NCBI GenBank assembly: GCA_012295275.1
Contig: CM022677.1
Span: 7,131,446-7,195,445, forward strand
DNA from: Chrysomallon squamiferum
Lineage: Eukaryota > Mollusca > Gastropoda > Neomphalida > Peltospiridae
Direction of reading: 5' to 3'
Length of the DNA stretch: 64,000 nt
In this document: positions 52,146 through 63,414 of the stretch, one piece after another
Layout: each line of letters starts with the position of its first letter
Numbering within the stretch: position 1 is the first letter of the stretch
Notes under the pieces: model-generated
The model's database searches: none
Told to the model about the DNA's origin: nothing
The model's input: only the letters and a program-made list of their open reading frames with translations
Program-made: the position numbers and the translations under genes

Positions 52146-53049
52146 GTTTTTTAACCAGAATTTTTTTAGTTGTTCCATGTTCTCAAGAAAGCTAGTTGTA
52201 CCATGTAGTATCAAGTAGGCTAGTGGTACATGCAGCAAGAGGAAAAGACCCCGTAGTAATTTAATTATTAAAAATGAAAATTTCTTTAAGGCTGAATAGA
52301 ATCTTTTGAAATTTCTGTCTAATGATATTTCTTTTCTTTTTTTTCCCCTTTTAGTTTTTTCTTCTCGAAAAATTATCTGAATAAAATATCTGATATAATT
52401 ATGTTTATATGTAAGTACTTATGAACACATACATACATCCACTCTTATGCATATACTTGTTTATGTATGGACGTATGGACACATGAAGAATGTGTGTGTG
52501 TATTCATTTATACATACACCTACCTGCCTTTCTTTATCGAGTCATCCATAATAAAAACATCTACTGGCACAAAATTATGTACATATATATTTAAGTAAAA
52601 GAAACTGCTGTTATATTCTATTCAGTGACATGATTTAATATATTTTATTTTACTGTATTGCAACAATTTATGGTGATTTAAGCATCTATCTAAGTTATCT
52701 GTCTACTTATCTACATACACAAACGTGCACGTGCACACAGGCAGACACAAACAGTGTATTGTCATTATTACTTTTACTACAACTACTGATACGACACATA
52801 CTCTATATACCATGTAAATCTGAATTGTACTATAATTGCAGTTACTGTACTACTACTACTAGTGCTATTACTACTACTACTACTATCATTTTAATAATAA
52901 TAATAATGGGAAATAATTATAATTAATAATTTATCAGCGAAAGTAACATATTTATGTATGTAGATAGATATATACAGATAGATAAGACAGATTCTGAAAT
53001 CACTATAAATTATTGCAATATGTGAATGATCAGAAACATTTCACTACAA

Positions 53050-53320
<271 letters not shown>

Positions 53321-53679
53321 CACACAGTGTACACAACAATTCCAATTGTTTTTAATATTATTCCCCGGGAAGTAGGAAATATGTATAATCATGATTTATT
53401 TATTTATTTATTTATTTATGTACCTACGTCCTGGTGTAGAAGTTTCAAACCACTCACCCCTACTTTAACCAATATTATTAACAGTTTGTTTTTATTAAAT
53501 ACAATCCATACCCAACACATGTATGCAACTAACCAATATGCAAAACAACCTTACCTAACACAACCCGTAGCCAAAACAAACCTACACCCAATAAAACCAC
53601 TACCCAGAAACCTACGAACCATTCAACCCGTACCGAAGACAACCAATTCCCATCTGACACAGTTTTATGCTGATTTTAA

Positions 53680-53910
53680 TGACTCGGTGAATTGTGTCTG
53701 AGTTTGAATGAGAAAACTGCTGTATCACCTCATCGTGCTAGCGAACACCTCAGACTCTGACACAGTGAAACAAACACTCATTAAAATGTGACTTTTGTAC
53801 TTTTTGTTTTCTTAATCATTAGTTAAAAATTGTAACAAACTGGGGGCTCGTCCAAAAAGTTTTAAATTATTATAATATTTCAGAGAATTTGAATGATACA
53901 CTGACAGGCA
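53680..53910. mobile_element. LTR-retroelement leader relic, third copy
   Basis: It matches 9695-9925 with moderate divergence. The PBS-like core TGGGGGCTCGTCC (53841-53853) matches the first 13 bases of a tRNA-Pro primer site exactly, better than the tandem copies do. No gag or pol sequence follows. Confidence 0.4.
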
Positions 53911-54129
53911 TTTTTTTTTTGTTTTAATTATATTTATGGTTCATACCCCATCGTCCTGTACTGATGTGTTTGTGTGTATAGTCTAACGAGAATACTTTAA
54001 TACTGTGCATCTTACTGGCATCAGAATCTGAGGAAAAATATTAATTTAATAAGTATAACTGTAACAGTAGATAAAAATAGTCTTTGAATGTGTATATGTG
54101 TGGGTATATGTAATGTGTGTAATGCATTT

Positions 54130-54580
54130 GTGTATGTTTATTACCTTTAGTAGTATCTGAAACAGAAGATAAAAATTTACTGACAGTTATAAAATATAAA
54201 TTACTGTATGAAAGAAGAACCCAGATAAATAATGAAGTAAAACAATTTATTCCACTTATGTATATTATTGTACATTTGACATATTGTGTTTGTAAATATA
54301 TATATATTATTCCTATTAGTATCTGAAACAGAAGATACATTTTCTTTTATGAATAATAAAATATAAAAAACAGTTACATAGATTAAAAAGTATGTAATAT
54401 AATATATGTGTATTAGAGTGCATTTAATAAATTCACATTTTAGTATCTGAAAGAGAATAAATATTTCACAATAATAAAGTACATCTGTCATTTTAGATAA
54501 ATAATCATATTATACAAATTATCTTTATATGTTTAATTAAGTGTGTTACGAACATCATCTAAAACAGAAGATAAAAATGT
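54130..54580 (-). repeat. Array of units carrying a splice-acceptor-like word
   Basis: On the minus strand TATCTTCTGTTTCAGATACT or close variants occur near 54160, 54325 and 54440, and TATCTTCTGTTTTAGATGAT near 54560. Each is preceded by AT-rich sequence with TTATTTATC or TACTTTATTAT words; unit length is about 120-165 bp. The authentic third-exon acceptor of the TNFR-like gene (CATCTTCTGTTTTAG at 56582-56596) has the same word, so these may be decayed duplicates of that exon's front. Reverse copies lie near 59150 and 59290. Confidence 0.5.
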
Positions 54581-55913
54581 ATTTGAAAATAGTAAATATA
54601 ACTGTGACTGTATATACAGATGTCTAATATAAGTTAATAGAAAATTATAATAATTATAATATTTTGTTTTATTAGTAACTAGAATCTAAGAATTATATCT
54701 AGATTTAAACTAAAATGAACCATAAAATAATATTGTTTATTATTACTATTTATATACATAATACATATATATAGATAGACAGAGAGATAGAGAGATAGAT
54801 GGATATATTTACAACTAAATTAATTACAAAATAGTACTGTTTATCAATTCATTATACATAATACAATTAAATATAGAACTAAATATTAACAACTAGAACT
54901 AATCATAAAATACTTATTCTTTATTACTTTGTCTGTATATGTAATAAGATTATATCTAGATCTAAATATCTGAATGTGTTATATAATTATATGATAGAGC
55001 TAAATCAGGAGTCGGCCACCTATCTGGTGTGCTACTGTTTGTTTTTTTTTTTTGTTTTTTTTTCTTGTTGTTGTTCACCAGATGTTAAAAATGCACTGAA
55101 TTTCAAATAATAAATTATTCATTTTATGATCAGTTTATTTACCGTTTTATCTTTTAAAAATCGATTAGAAATTAACAAAGTTAGAGCAAGGAATACTTTT
55201 CAACAAAGCAATGTACCAGTTATGATTGGGAGAAGGAGTTATTTTGTATGTAACCTTGTTAATACTGCACAGATCTTAATACACAACTTCTTATTACTTG
55301 GAAAATGATATTATGTGGCCGTAACTGCAGGGTGGGGGCCTTATTTTGTGATTTGTCTAAAGATGACATAACGTGATGTTAAAACATACAAAAGATGAAA
55401 CAAGGCTCTTTGACTGCATTTTTGAAATATCAGACAGGAATATCGAAAGAGACTGAATCACAGAGTCTACGTAGACACAGAAGTCTTGGCAACCCACCAA
55501 CATAGTGTGAGATAGGACAGGAACATTTGAAATTAAAACTCATATAGCAACGCAATCAATAATTTAGAGAATTTTTTACAATGTGTCTCAAAAGGTTTTT
55601 CGGTCTAGCAAAGCAAACCTTATGCAGTTTCTTAAGTTAAAATGTGAAATTTATTCTAAGTTTATTTCATTATTTGATTCATTGTTGCTTCATTAGTGGC
55701 GGTTTTACTTGTACAATGAGTTGAAGCTATATTAAAAACGATGTAGTTACAATGTCCTACATTCAAATGTTTTTATGACATTTTTAAAATCACCAGTCTG
55801 ATACAAAAAGGCAAAACAGGCTGAGTGTGTGATTAAACTAGGTATAATACATTGTACTGTCACGTGGCAAGTTTGAAACGTTGGTAACAGAGGTTAAGAT
55901 ATTAAGAAGCAAG
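54518..55913. repeat. 1.39 kb direct duplication, second copy
   Basis: Partner of 49878-51266, lying directly downstream of the TNFR-like gene's last exon. A diverged relative in inverted orientation is at about 58500-59760. Confidence 0.93.
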
Positions 55914-56083
55914 TATTATTGTAGAGTAATAATATTTATTTACTGTTTGTTTTTTATTTGGTTTTTATTATTAATAATATATAATATCTGTCTCTGTGTA
56001 CATGTTTGGGCGTATATGTTAACATTATTTTTTTTATCAATATTAGTTTTGTCATGAGTGTTTTCGTTTTTTTGTTTTGCCAG

Positions 56084-56140
56084 GGTGATAGTGGTGGACC
56101 GTTGAAATGTGGAGGTGACATAGCTCGGGTGACATCATAG
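56084..56140 (+). pseudogene. Orphan terminal exon of a trypsin-like serine protease
   Basis: After a T-rich tract and acceptor TTTTGCCAG, the frame reads GDSGGPLKCGGDIARVTS and stops at TAG 56138-56140. GDSGGPL is the signature around the catalytic serine of S1-family peptidases. Normally about 40 further residues, including the SWG substrate-pocket segment, follow; here the frame stops after 18. No His or Asp motif exon is seen upstream on the plus strand within the window, and the 1.39 kb duplication lies immediately before it. It is a truncated relic. Confidence 0.6.
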
Positions 56141-56297
56141 GGCAGGGGGAGTGCCAGCCTGATTATCCTAGCTATTCAGTGTTCAGTTATTTTTACGACT
56201 GGATTTCTCGACACTAAACAAAACGTCTTAGTTTTATTACTAAATAAGAAAAATGGTACTAGCTATTTATGTGTTGTTGTTTCACAACACGGGTTTG

Positions 56298-57237
56298 TCA
56301 AAACAGGATGTGAAACACTGCAGTGAACACTGAAATGATAAGCACCACAACTCCTCCTAAAAAATAAAAATAAGAATATGAAATGTTTCTGCTGGTGATA
56401 TTCAAAATCCTAAACTACATACATATATACATATATATGTATGTATGTGTATATGTATGTATGTATGTAAGTATTTATGTATGTATATATATATGTGTGT
56501 GTATATGTTTTGTTTCTAATTTTTTGTTGATGAAAAAATTACCTGTATCATGTAGTGTGTATGTCCCACTGATGTCATAACCTAAAACAGAAGATGAAGA
56601 TTTATAAGAAATTAACAAAGTACAGATCTCGTTCTAAATATTTACAACTAGAAGAAATAATAACTAAATTATTATATTTTCTAACAACCTGTAGAATTAT
56701 ATTTATATTTTAATATTTACATAGATTCAGATATAGCTTACCCTTTATACAGTTTTCAATGTTCATCTCGCCACCTTCCTTTTGCAGTTGAAATCCTTCT
56801 TTACAACTGCACTGTGTGTTTCTCACTTTGGTGCATTTCTTTACTTCTGTTTGAGTTGTGCTGTCACACGTGTCACATTCAGCACATCTAGAAGCACGAG
56901 TGTAATTCGACTGGTAAAACCCTTCTTCACAAGGCTCACATTTTGATTCATCACCGTTCTCTGTGCAGTGCGCTACAAGTCGTGTACCAGGAGGACACTT
57001 TTTACAGTGTATTCCTTTTATTTCATATTGTTCTCTCTGAAAAATAATATGAAAAATGATAGAGTTATAATTACCAGTTACAGTAATGCCAGGCTGACTG
57101 AGTTTCCAGCTTCAGTTTGTAGTTATAGTTTCAAACAATTAAACACTTACTTTGTTTTTAGAAGTTTTCTCGTCTTTGGCACTGTCTGTTGCTGTAGATA
57201 TTATGGCAATCATCAAAATCCACATTAAACTTTTCAT
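56298..57237 (-). CDS. TNF-receptor-like, tail-less membrane protein (possible decoy)
   Basis: Four exons: 57151-57237, 56742-57036, 56543-56581 and 56298-56356 (coding parts), all with GT/AG sites and matching phases (0, 1, 1); 480 nt, 159 residues. Residues 1-20 (MKSLMWILMIAIISTATDS) form a signal peptide. Residues 30-128 hold 12 cysteines in two TNFR cysteine-rich domains: CKKCPPGTRLVAHCTEN, CEPCEEGFYQSNYT, CAECDTC, KKCTKVRNTQCSCKEGFQ. NYT is a glycosylation site. A short stalk (YDISGTYTLHDT) leads to GGVVVLIISVFTAVFHILF-stop. TNFR proteins bind TNF-type ligands at the cell surface; with no cytoplasmic part this one could not signal itself and would act as a membrane-tethered decoy or need a partner. 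SG upstream of the spacer could be a GPI attachment site. The gene is intact, unlike its neighbours. Confidence 0.82.
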
Positions 57238-57502
57238 GTTGGTGGTAACTCTGTGAAAAATAATATTAATAATAAACATTAAAATATATGTGACTAAAAT
57301 TACTAACATTATTGCAAATATTATTACTTATAATTGTAGAACAAAGAAATAATAATGATTAGAAAGGTACGTTTACCGATGTTTACGTAAAGTAACTGAC
57401 TGAATAAAGCTAACAAGGTAAGTCAAAATTGCTGTCTTGAAACTTGAAAAAAAATAACGTGCTAATGAGAGCAAGTTGTTGTGAAACCTCCGCTTGCGAC
57501 TT

Positions 57503-57510
57503 CTTATATA
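57503..57510 (-). promoter_or_regulatory. TATA box
   Basis: TATATAAG on the minus strand, 37-60 bases downstream of the CCAAT/CACGTG module, and therefore in the usual order for a minus-strand promoter. Confidence 0.5.
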
Positions 57511-57546
57511 GCTCTACTGTAACTCCGCCTTCATAAATATTCCTAT

Positions 57547-57567
57547 CACGTGTATTAGCAAACCAAT
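57547..57567. promoter_or_regulatory. E-box/CCAAT composite module
   Basis: CACGTG at 57547-57552, ten bases, CCAAT at 57563-57567, with the same flanks (TATCACGTGT, AAACCAATCACA) as the two modules in the 6.3-6.5 kb relic. Confidence 0.5.
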
Positions 57568-57954
57568 CACAGCAAGTACAAAGCTAAGACAGCTGCTTGA
57601 GACTTCAATCCACGTCACGTGCTTTTCTGTGCATTCATTAAATTTAACACATGTTTCAGCATGTTTCTGGTGATATTTACAGAGCAGAAAGACTAGATGT
57701 TTGTGATTTAGTAAAAACCCAGCATTTCAGAACAAACCTGCCTGTAAAAAGATTCCAGTCTTCTTTTTTGTGTGCGTTTGTGTGTTTTGGTGTATGATTA
57801 TTAATCAGAAATTAACCACATTTCTTGACCAAACGAAAGTTTAAACAACAATAAAAGGGCAGTTGTGACATAAAGTGAGTGAATAAAATTCATACAACAG
57901 CTACGAAACGTCCAGTATGGCAGCAATTTTAATTTAGTAAAATTACAAAATATC

Positions 57955-58185
57955 AACGTAAATTAATGTTTGTGTGTCCATGGGTCTGCGTCTGTCAGCG
58001 TGTCTAGATGTGTACTTATATGTTGTATGTGTTTGTGTGTAGGCGTGTCCATGTGAGTGTGTGTGTCAATATGTGTATGTGTCCAGTGTTGTGTGTATGC
58101 ATATGTGTGTCTATGTGACTGTGTTTGTGTGTCAGTATACGGGTGTATGTGGTTCTGCGGATGTCTGAGTGTATATTTATGTGTC
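57955..58185. repeat. GT-rich simple sequence
   Basis: Imperfect TGTGT/GTGTATG sequence. It replaces the region where the signal-peptide exon and promoter of the second receptor copy would be expected. Confidence 0.7.
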
Positions 58186-58487
58186 AGTATACACTGTCAA
58201 AAGTGTCCTCCTTTTACACAACTCCTGGTACACGACTTGTAGCGCACTGCACAGAGAACGGTGGTGAATCAGAATGTGAGTCTTGTGAAGAAGGGTTTTA
58301 CGAGTCGAATTACACTCGTGCTAAATGTGACACGTGTGACAGCACGACTCAAACAGAAGTAGAGAAATGCACCAAAGAGAGAAACACACAGTGCAGATGT
58401 AAAGAAGGATTTCAAAATAAAGTGGAAATAGGCGATAATATGATTCACTACTGCATTAATATTTCAGTTGCTTCAAGTTATTTTTAA
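58185..58487 (+). pseudogene. Second TNF-receptor-like copy, truncated and frameshifted
   Basis: Head-to-head with the intact gene. It keeps most of the CRD exon: TRLVAHCTENGGESECESCE, EGFYESNYTRAK, CDTCDSTTQTEVEKC, TKERNTQCRCKEGFQ. A 14-base insertion (58212-58225) splits CPP from GTRL and breaks the frame. Five residues including one cysteine (SRCAE) are lost after the NYTRA segment. Past NMIHYC the exon has lost its donor and reads through INISVASSYF to TAA. The signal-peptide, stalk and membrane exons are missing. Confidence 0.75.
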
Positions 58488-58497
58488 TTCAAATTTA

Positions 58498-59760
58498 TGT
58501 AAGGGATTGACAACCTGTTTTGCCTCTGTGGACCAGATCATATATCACTGAGTGGACTGTATAAATGTCTTAAAAACATTTAAATATGGGACATTCGAAA
58601 TTTAGCTGTTTTAATATAGCTTCACATTATTATTCAAGTAAAGCAACAGTAATTCAAATAATGATACAGACTTATTATAAATCTCATATTTAACTTAAGG
58701 CGCTGTGCTATGTTTGCTTCGCTAAACCGATAAAGACTTCTGACACTCATAGTAAAACTATTCTCCACTAAAATAGTGATTGCGTGTCCATGCGTCTTAA
58801 TTTCAAATTTTCCTGTCCTATCTCACACTATGTTGGTGGGTTGCCAAGGGTCTACGTAAACACTATGATTCAGTGTCTTTCGACATTCCTGTATGATCTT
58901 TCAACAATGCAGTTAACTAAAACAAAGAGCCTTGTGTGATCTCTTGTATGGATTGTTATCATGTCATATTTAAATGAATCACACTGACATAGTAATAACA
59001 AGCTTACATGAAGAAAACACCCTCTGATGGTGGTGGTAACAGAGAGATAAACTCATAATTAAACACATATAAAGAAGATTTCTATTAGATGATTATTTAT
59101 CTAAAGTCACAGATGTACTTTATATCTGATAGATCTTTTATTCTGTTTCAGATACTAATAGGAATCAAACACAAGACGTTACAAACATGTGTAATAAATT
59201 ATATTACATGACTCTTTATCTAGGCTCTTCTTTATTTTGAGTTATTATATTTTATCATTCTTAAAATATATATATTTTTTCTGTTTCAAATACTACTATG
59301 ACAACCAGTTCTAAAGGTAACAGACAAACGCAGATACATATGTACACACACCCACACACGTACAAACACATATTCAAAGACTAGTTTTTATTTATTGTTA
59401 CAGTTACATTTGCGGTGTGTTATCAAACATAGGTTTATCCTCAGATATTGATGCAAATCAGATGCCTACTAATAAATTAATGTCATGAGTGTACACGCAG
59501 AAACACACACATATACGACATTCAACACATTCAAAGTATTAAAGTTTAGTATTAAAGTAATATGAGTGCACACACACACACACAGTAGTACTTTATGATT
59601 AATTAATTCTAAATTTTTAGATCGAGAAATAATCTTATTATGTATATAGATAGTAATAATAGGCAGTAATATTTTATGATTAATTTTAGTTGCAAATATT
59701 TAAATCTAGATTTGATTCTCAGTCTCTAGTTGCTAATAGAAAATATTTTAAATTAATGTA
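58498..59760. repeat. Diverged inverted copy of about 54.3-55.8 kb
   Basis: In reverse it shares ACTATGTTGGTGGGTTGCCA, AGAGCCTTGT, the hAT-like GGGATTGACAACCTGTTTTG end (58502), ATCTAAAGTCACAGATGTAC and TCAGATACTAATAGGAAT. Together with the two receptor copies it makes an imperfect palindrome about 5 kb long. No other gene is seen. Confidence 0.7.
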
Positions 59761-60127
59761 TTTAGTATTTTCTCATTATAGTTGTTTTGTTGTCTTTTCT
59801 TCTAACTTATTAACTTAATCTTATCTATTTCTGTGAGCCAACTCATATTCATCTGCCTACATAACAGAATTTCTCAGATCAAAAACATACGTTAACTTAA
59901 GTAAGTTCTAATATCTACTAAGTGCAGCCTGGAATTTATAAATTCTTCTCATCAAAACTGTTTGTGTAATATTAACAAATCTATCTCGCTGCTATTGACT
60001 TACGTTATCCATCAAAAATGATTTCTTTTTTCTAAAGAAATCCTACTCTTCTTTTGGAGATTCCATCATTTTTATCTGTCAGCTTCATATATCAACTCAA
60101 AAGCGACTAAATCTGCTTGTTTAAGAA
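59761..60127. other. Spacer without feature
   Basis: Moderately AT-rich sequence with no coding potential or repeat that I can identify. Confidence 0.5.
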
Positions 60128-61350
60128 CGCATCAGTGCAGGACTGTGAAACACACGCAACACATCAGTGCAGGACGGTGAAACACACACAACACATCAGT
60201 GCAGGACTGTGAAACACACACAACACATCAGGGCAGGACGGTGAAACACACAACACATCAGGGCAGGACGGTGAAACACACAACACATCAGTGCAGGACG
60301 GTGAAACACACAATACATCAGTGCAGGACGGTGAAACACAGACAACACATCAGTGCAGGACTGTGAAACACACACAACACATCAGAGCAGGACGGTGAAA
60401 CACAGACAACACATCAGTGCAGGACTGTGAAGCACACGCAACACATCAGTGCAGGACGGTGAAACACACACAACACATCAGGGCAGGACGGTGAAACACA
60501 CAACACATCAGTGCAGGACGGTGAAACACACAACACATCAGTGCAGGACGGTGAAACACAGACAACACATCAGTGCAGGACGGTGAAACACAGACAACAC
60601 ACATCAGTGCAGGACTGTGAAACACACACAACACATCAGAGCAGGACGGTGAAACACAGACAACACATCAGTGCAGGACTGTGAAGCACACGCAACACAT
60701 CAGTGCAGGACGGTGAAACACAGACAACACATCAGTGCACGACTGTGAAGCACACGCAACACATCAGTACAGGACGGTGAAACACACAACACATCAGTGC
60801 AGGACGGTGAAACACACAACACATCAGTGCAGGACGGTGAAACACAGACAACACATCAGTGCAGGACTGTGAAGCACACGCAACACATCAGGGCAGGACG
60901 GTGAAACACACAACACATCAGTACAGGACGGTGAAACACAGACAATACATCAGTGCAGGACGGTGAAACACAGACAACACATCAGTGCAGGACGGTGAAA
61001 CACACAACACATCAGTGCAGGACGGTGAAACACAGACAACACATCAGTGCAGGACTGTGAAGCACACGCAACACATCAGGGCAGGACGGTGAAACACACG
61101 CAACACATCAGTGCAGGACGGTGAAACACACACAACACATCAGTGCAGGACGGTGAAACACACAACACATCAGTGCAGGACGGTGAAACACAGACAACAC
61201 ATCAGTGCAGGACGGTGAAACACAGACAACACATCAGTGCAGGACTGTGAAGCACGCGCAACACATCAGTGCAGGACGGTGAAACACACACAACACATCA
61301 GTGCAGGACGGTGAAACTCACACACATACACATCAATGCAGGATGGTGAT
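60128..61350. repeat. Minisatellite, about 28-34 bp unit, close to 40 copies by length
   Basis: The unit is ACATCAGTGCAGGACGGTGA plus AACACACACAAC or a variant (AACACAGACAAC, AGCACACGCAAC, AACACACAAC). Variants GGACTG/GGACGG, GTGCAGG/GGGCAGG/GAGCAGG and the three tail types occur in recurring orders, suggesting a higher-order structure. GC content is far above the surroundings. The last units decay into CA-rich sequence near 61320-61375. Confidence 0.95.
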
Positions 61351-61673
61351 GAAACACACACACATACACACAAAAACATCAGTGCAGGTTAACAATACGC
61401 CTTATTTCCAGAACTATCCTGTTATCTTTCTGTTCCTGTTAAAATGATTGTGACAATGTATTTTCTCACGTGTCTGAAATGTTGCCAGCGAAGTAATATA
61501 CTAAAACCAGACCTGCAATCAAATAGACTGACTTCAGTGTTATAACGATCAACAAATTTTAACACGCCCGATATATAGGTTTTTGTATTATGTATAGTAG
61601 GGTTAGCATTAAAACAGTTTTGATATTGAGAAGCGCGGGGGCAGGGGGAGCAGTCCGTGATATAGATATGTTT

Positions 61674-61722
61674 ATATAATATAATATAATATAATATAAT
61701 ATAATATAATATAATATAATAC
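61674..61722. repeat. (TATAA)n microsatellite
   Basis: A pentanucleotide array of about ten units. The flanks 61390-61673 and 61723-62330 show nothing coding; a TAGGGTTAGCATTAAAACAG patch near 61600 is unexplained. Confidence 0.9.
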
Positions 61723-62334
61723 ATATATAGCTACAAATCAAAGGATTTTAATACTAACATTTCTGATATAGAAATATTAACATAACTACCATCTGCGGAC
61801 CTCTGTCCAGGAAAAGATGGAGAAACCGTAAACCTGTACATTTTACAAAACCATTTTAGTTCTTTACATTCTTTTATTTTGTTTTTTTTATACAATATTT
61901 ATCATTTATACATATATTTTTCTTGTTTAAAAATACGTTACAAAAAACTGGGGTGATTTTGGGGGTGATGGAACGGATTTATTGTATTTCAATTAATTTC
62001 ATTTGGGAAAATTGATTTGATATATGAGAAAATTGAGTTAGGAACTCCTAAGTATATATATATATATATATATATTATTAATAAGTAAATTTATTTCTAA
62101 ACATAGGTATCAGTACAAAAAAAGAAGAAAGACATAACACCTGAATGATACCAGGTATTTATGATGGCAGTTTGAAGAACTAATGAAGTGATAGCAATAC
62201 GTATATTTATATTCGCACAAGCAGGAAAAGTTAATATTCTTAATTTTTTTTTCATAAAGAGTTGTGGTCCTTGTCATTTTAGTTTTTACTCCATGGCTTT
62301 ACAACCAGACACCGTTATTGTGACACATAAACAT

Positions 62335-62715
62335 ATATCACACACACAAACACACACACACACACACACATTCATAAACACATATAGACATATATATATA
62401 CACATATGTACACTCATATGCACACATACACACATCAAACACATGCACAAACACATTCATAAACATATATTCACATATATACACACATATACACACATAT
62501 ACACATCAAACACATACACATAAATATATGTACACACATACACAGATGTACATAGATACACACATACACACATACATGGATGCACATACACACGTTTACA
62601 CACATACACACACATATATATTTACACATATACACACATACACAGACACATACAGACACACACATACACGCACATACACAGACATACAAACATATATATA
62701 TACAGACAAACATAC
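62335..62715. repeat. ACACATATACACAC-type simple sequence
   Basis: An imperfect CA/TA repeat of about 380 bp. Open frames in it have Thr-His or Tyr-Val periodicity and are artefacts. Confidence 0.9.
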
Positions 62716-62759
62716 ATTTACTGTATTCAGTAATATTTTTAATAAATGTATAATATTTT

Positions 62760-62899
62760 TCCAGTGTACACGTTTTCTGTAGAGTTACTAATTCAATAAA
62801 GATTTGGTTTTTATTTCTGATATATATATACCTGTGATTTTGAAATAATTAAATTACTTTGGAATAAAAGCCCTCTTCGGAGATTATAATTTATTCAGC

Positions 62900-62935
<36 letters not shown>
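62760..62935. repeat. Dispersed repeat pieces and (AAT)n array
   Basis: 62760-62825 belongs to the family seen at 46600-46690. 62865-62905 (AAAAGCCCTCTTCGGAGATT) plus the AAT array at 62905-62935 repeats, inverted, the combination at 9960-10060 and matches 47470-47590. Confidence 0.6.
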
Positions 62936-63164
62936 TATAATAAAATTCTATTTTTGCAGTTAGTTCATTACGTTTTCGTAGATTCAACAAGTATGACTGT
63001 TGAAAAACGTCCCTAAAATCATCAAGGTTTGAAATCTTTACTTTCTACTTCATAAAGTAATTTTATTCTAAATAGCTTGCCAGAATTTTGTGCAGGGATT
63101 ATATTATTATTAAAATGACTGGATATAAAACTGGATTAAGGCAAAATAAATAAATATATATATA

Positions 63165-63412
<248 letters not shown>

Positions 63413-63414
63413 TT

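Larger units (their letters stand above)
57385..57830 (-). promoter_or_regulatory. Promoter and 5' flank of the TNFR-like gene
   Basis: On the minus strand a TATATAAG box lies at 57503-57510, about 270 bp before the start codon. Upstream are a CCAAT/CACGTG module (57547-57567) and a second CACGTG (57616-57621). The acceptor-like TTTTTCACAG just before the ATG-containing exon suggests a 5' UTR intron between about 57252 and 57420. The flank is shared with 6290-6830 and, inverted, 49650-49870. Confidence 0.55.

Noticed and set aside
54041-54491. Overlapping 96-99 codon hydrophobic minus-strand frames
   Set aside because: AT-rich, isoleucine/tyrosine-dominated and spread over several repeat units with acceptor-like words; no family resemblance.
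60128-61350. CRISPR-like array of regular about 31-bp repeats
   Set aside because: There are no unique spacers; variants differ by a few bases throughout, so it is a minisatellite in a eukaryotic genome.
62188-62782. Thr-His-rich open frames
   Set aside because: They come from ACACATATACAC-type simple sequence.
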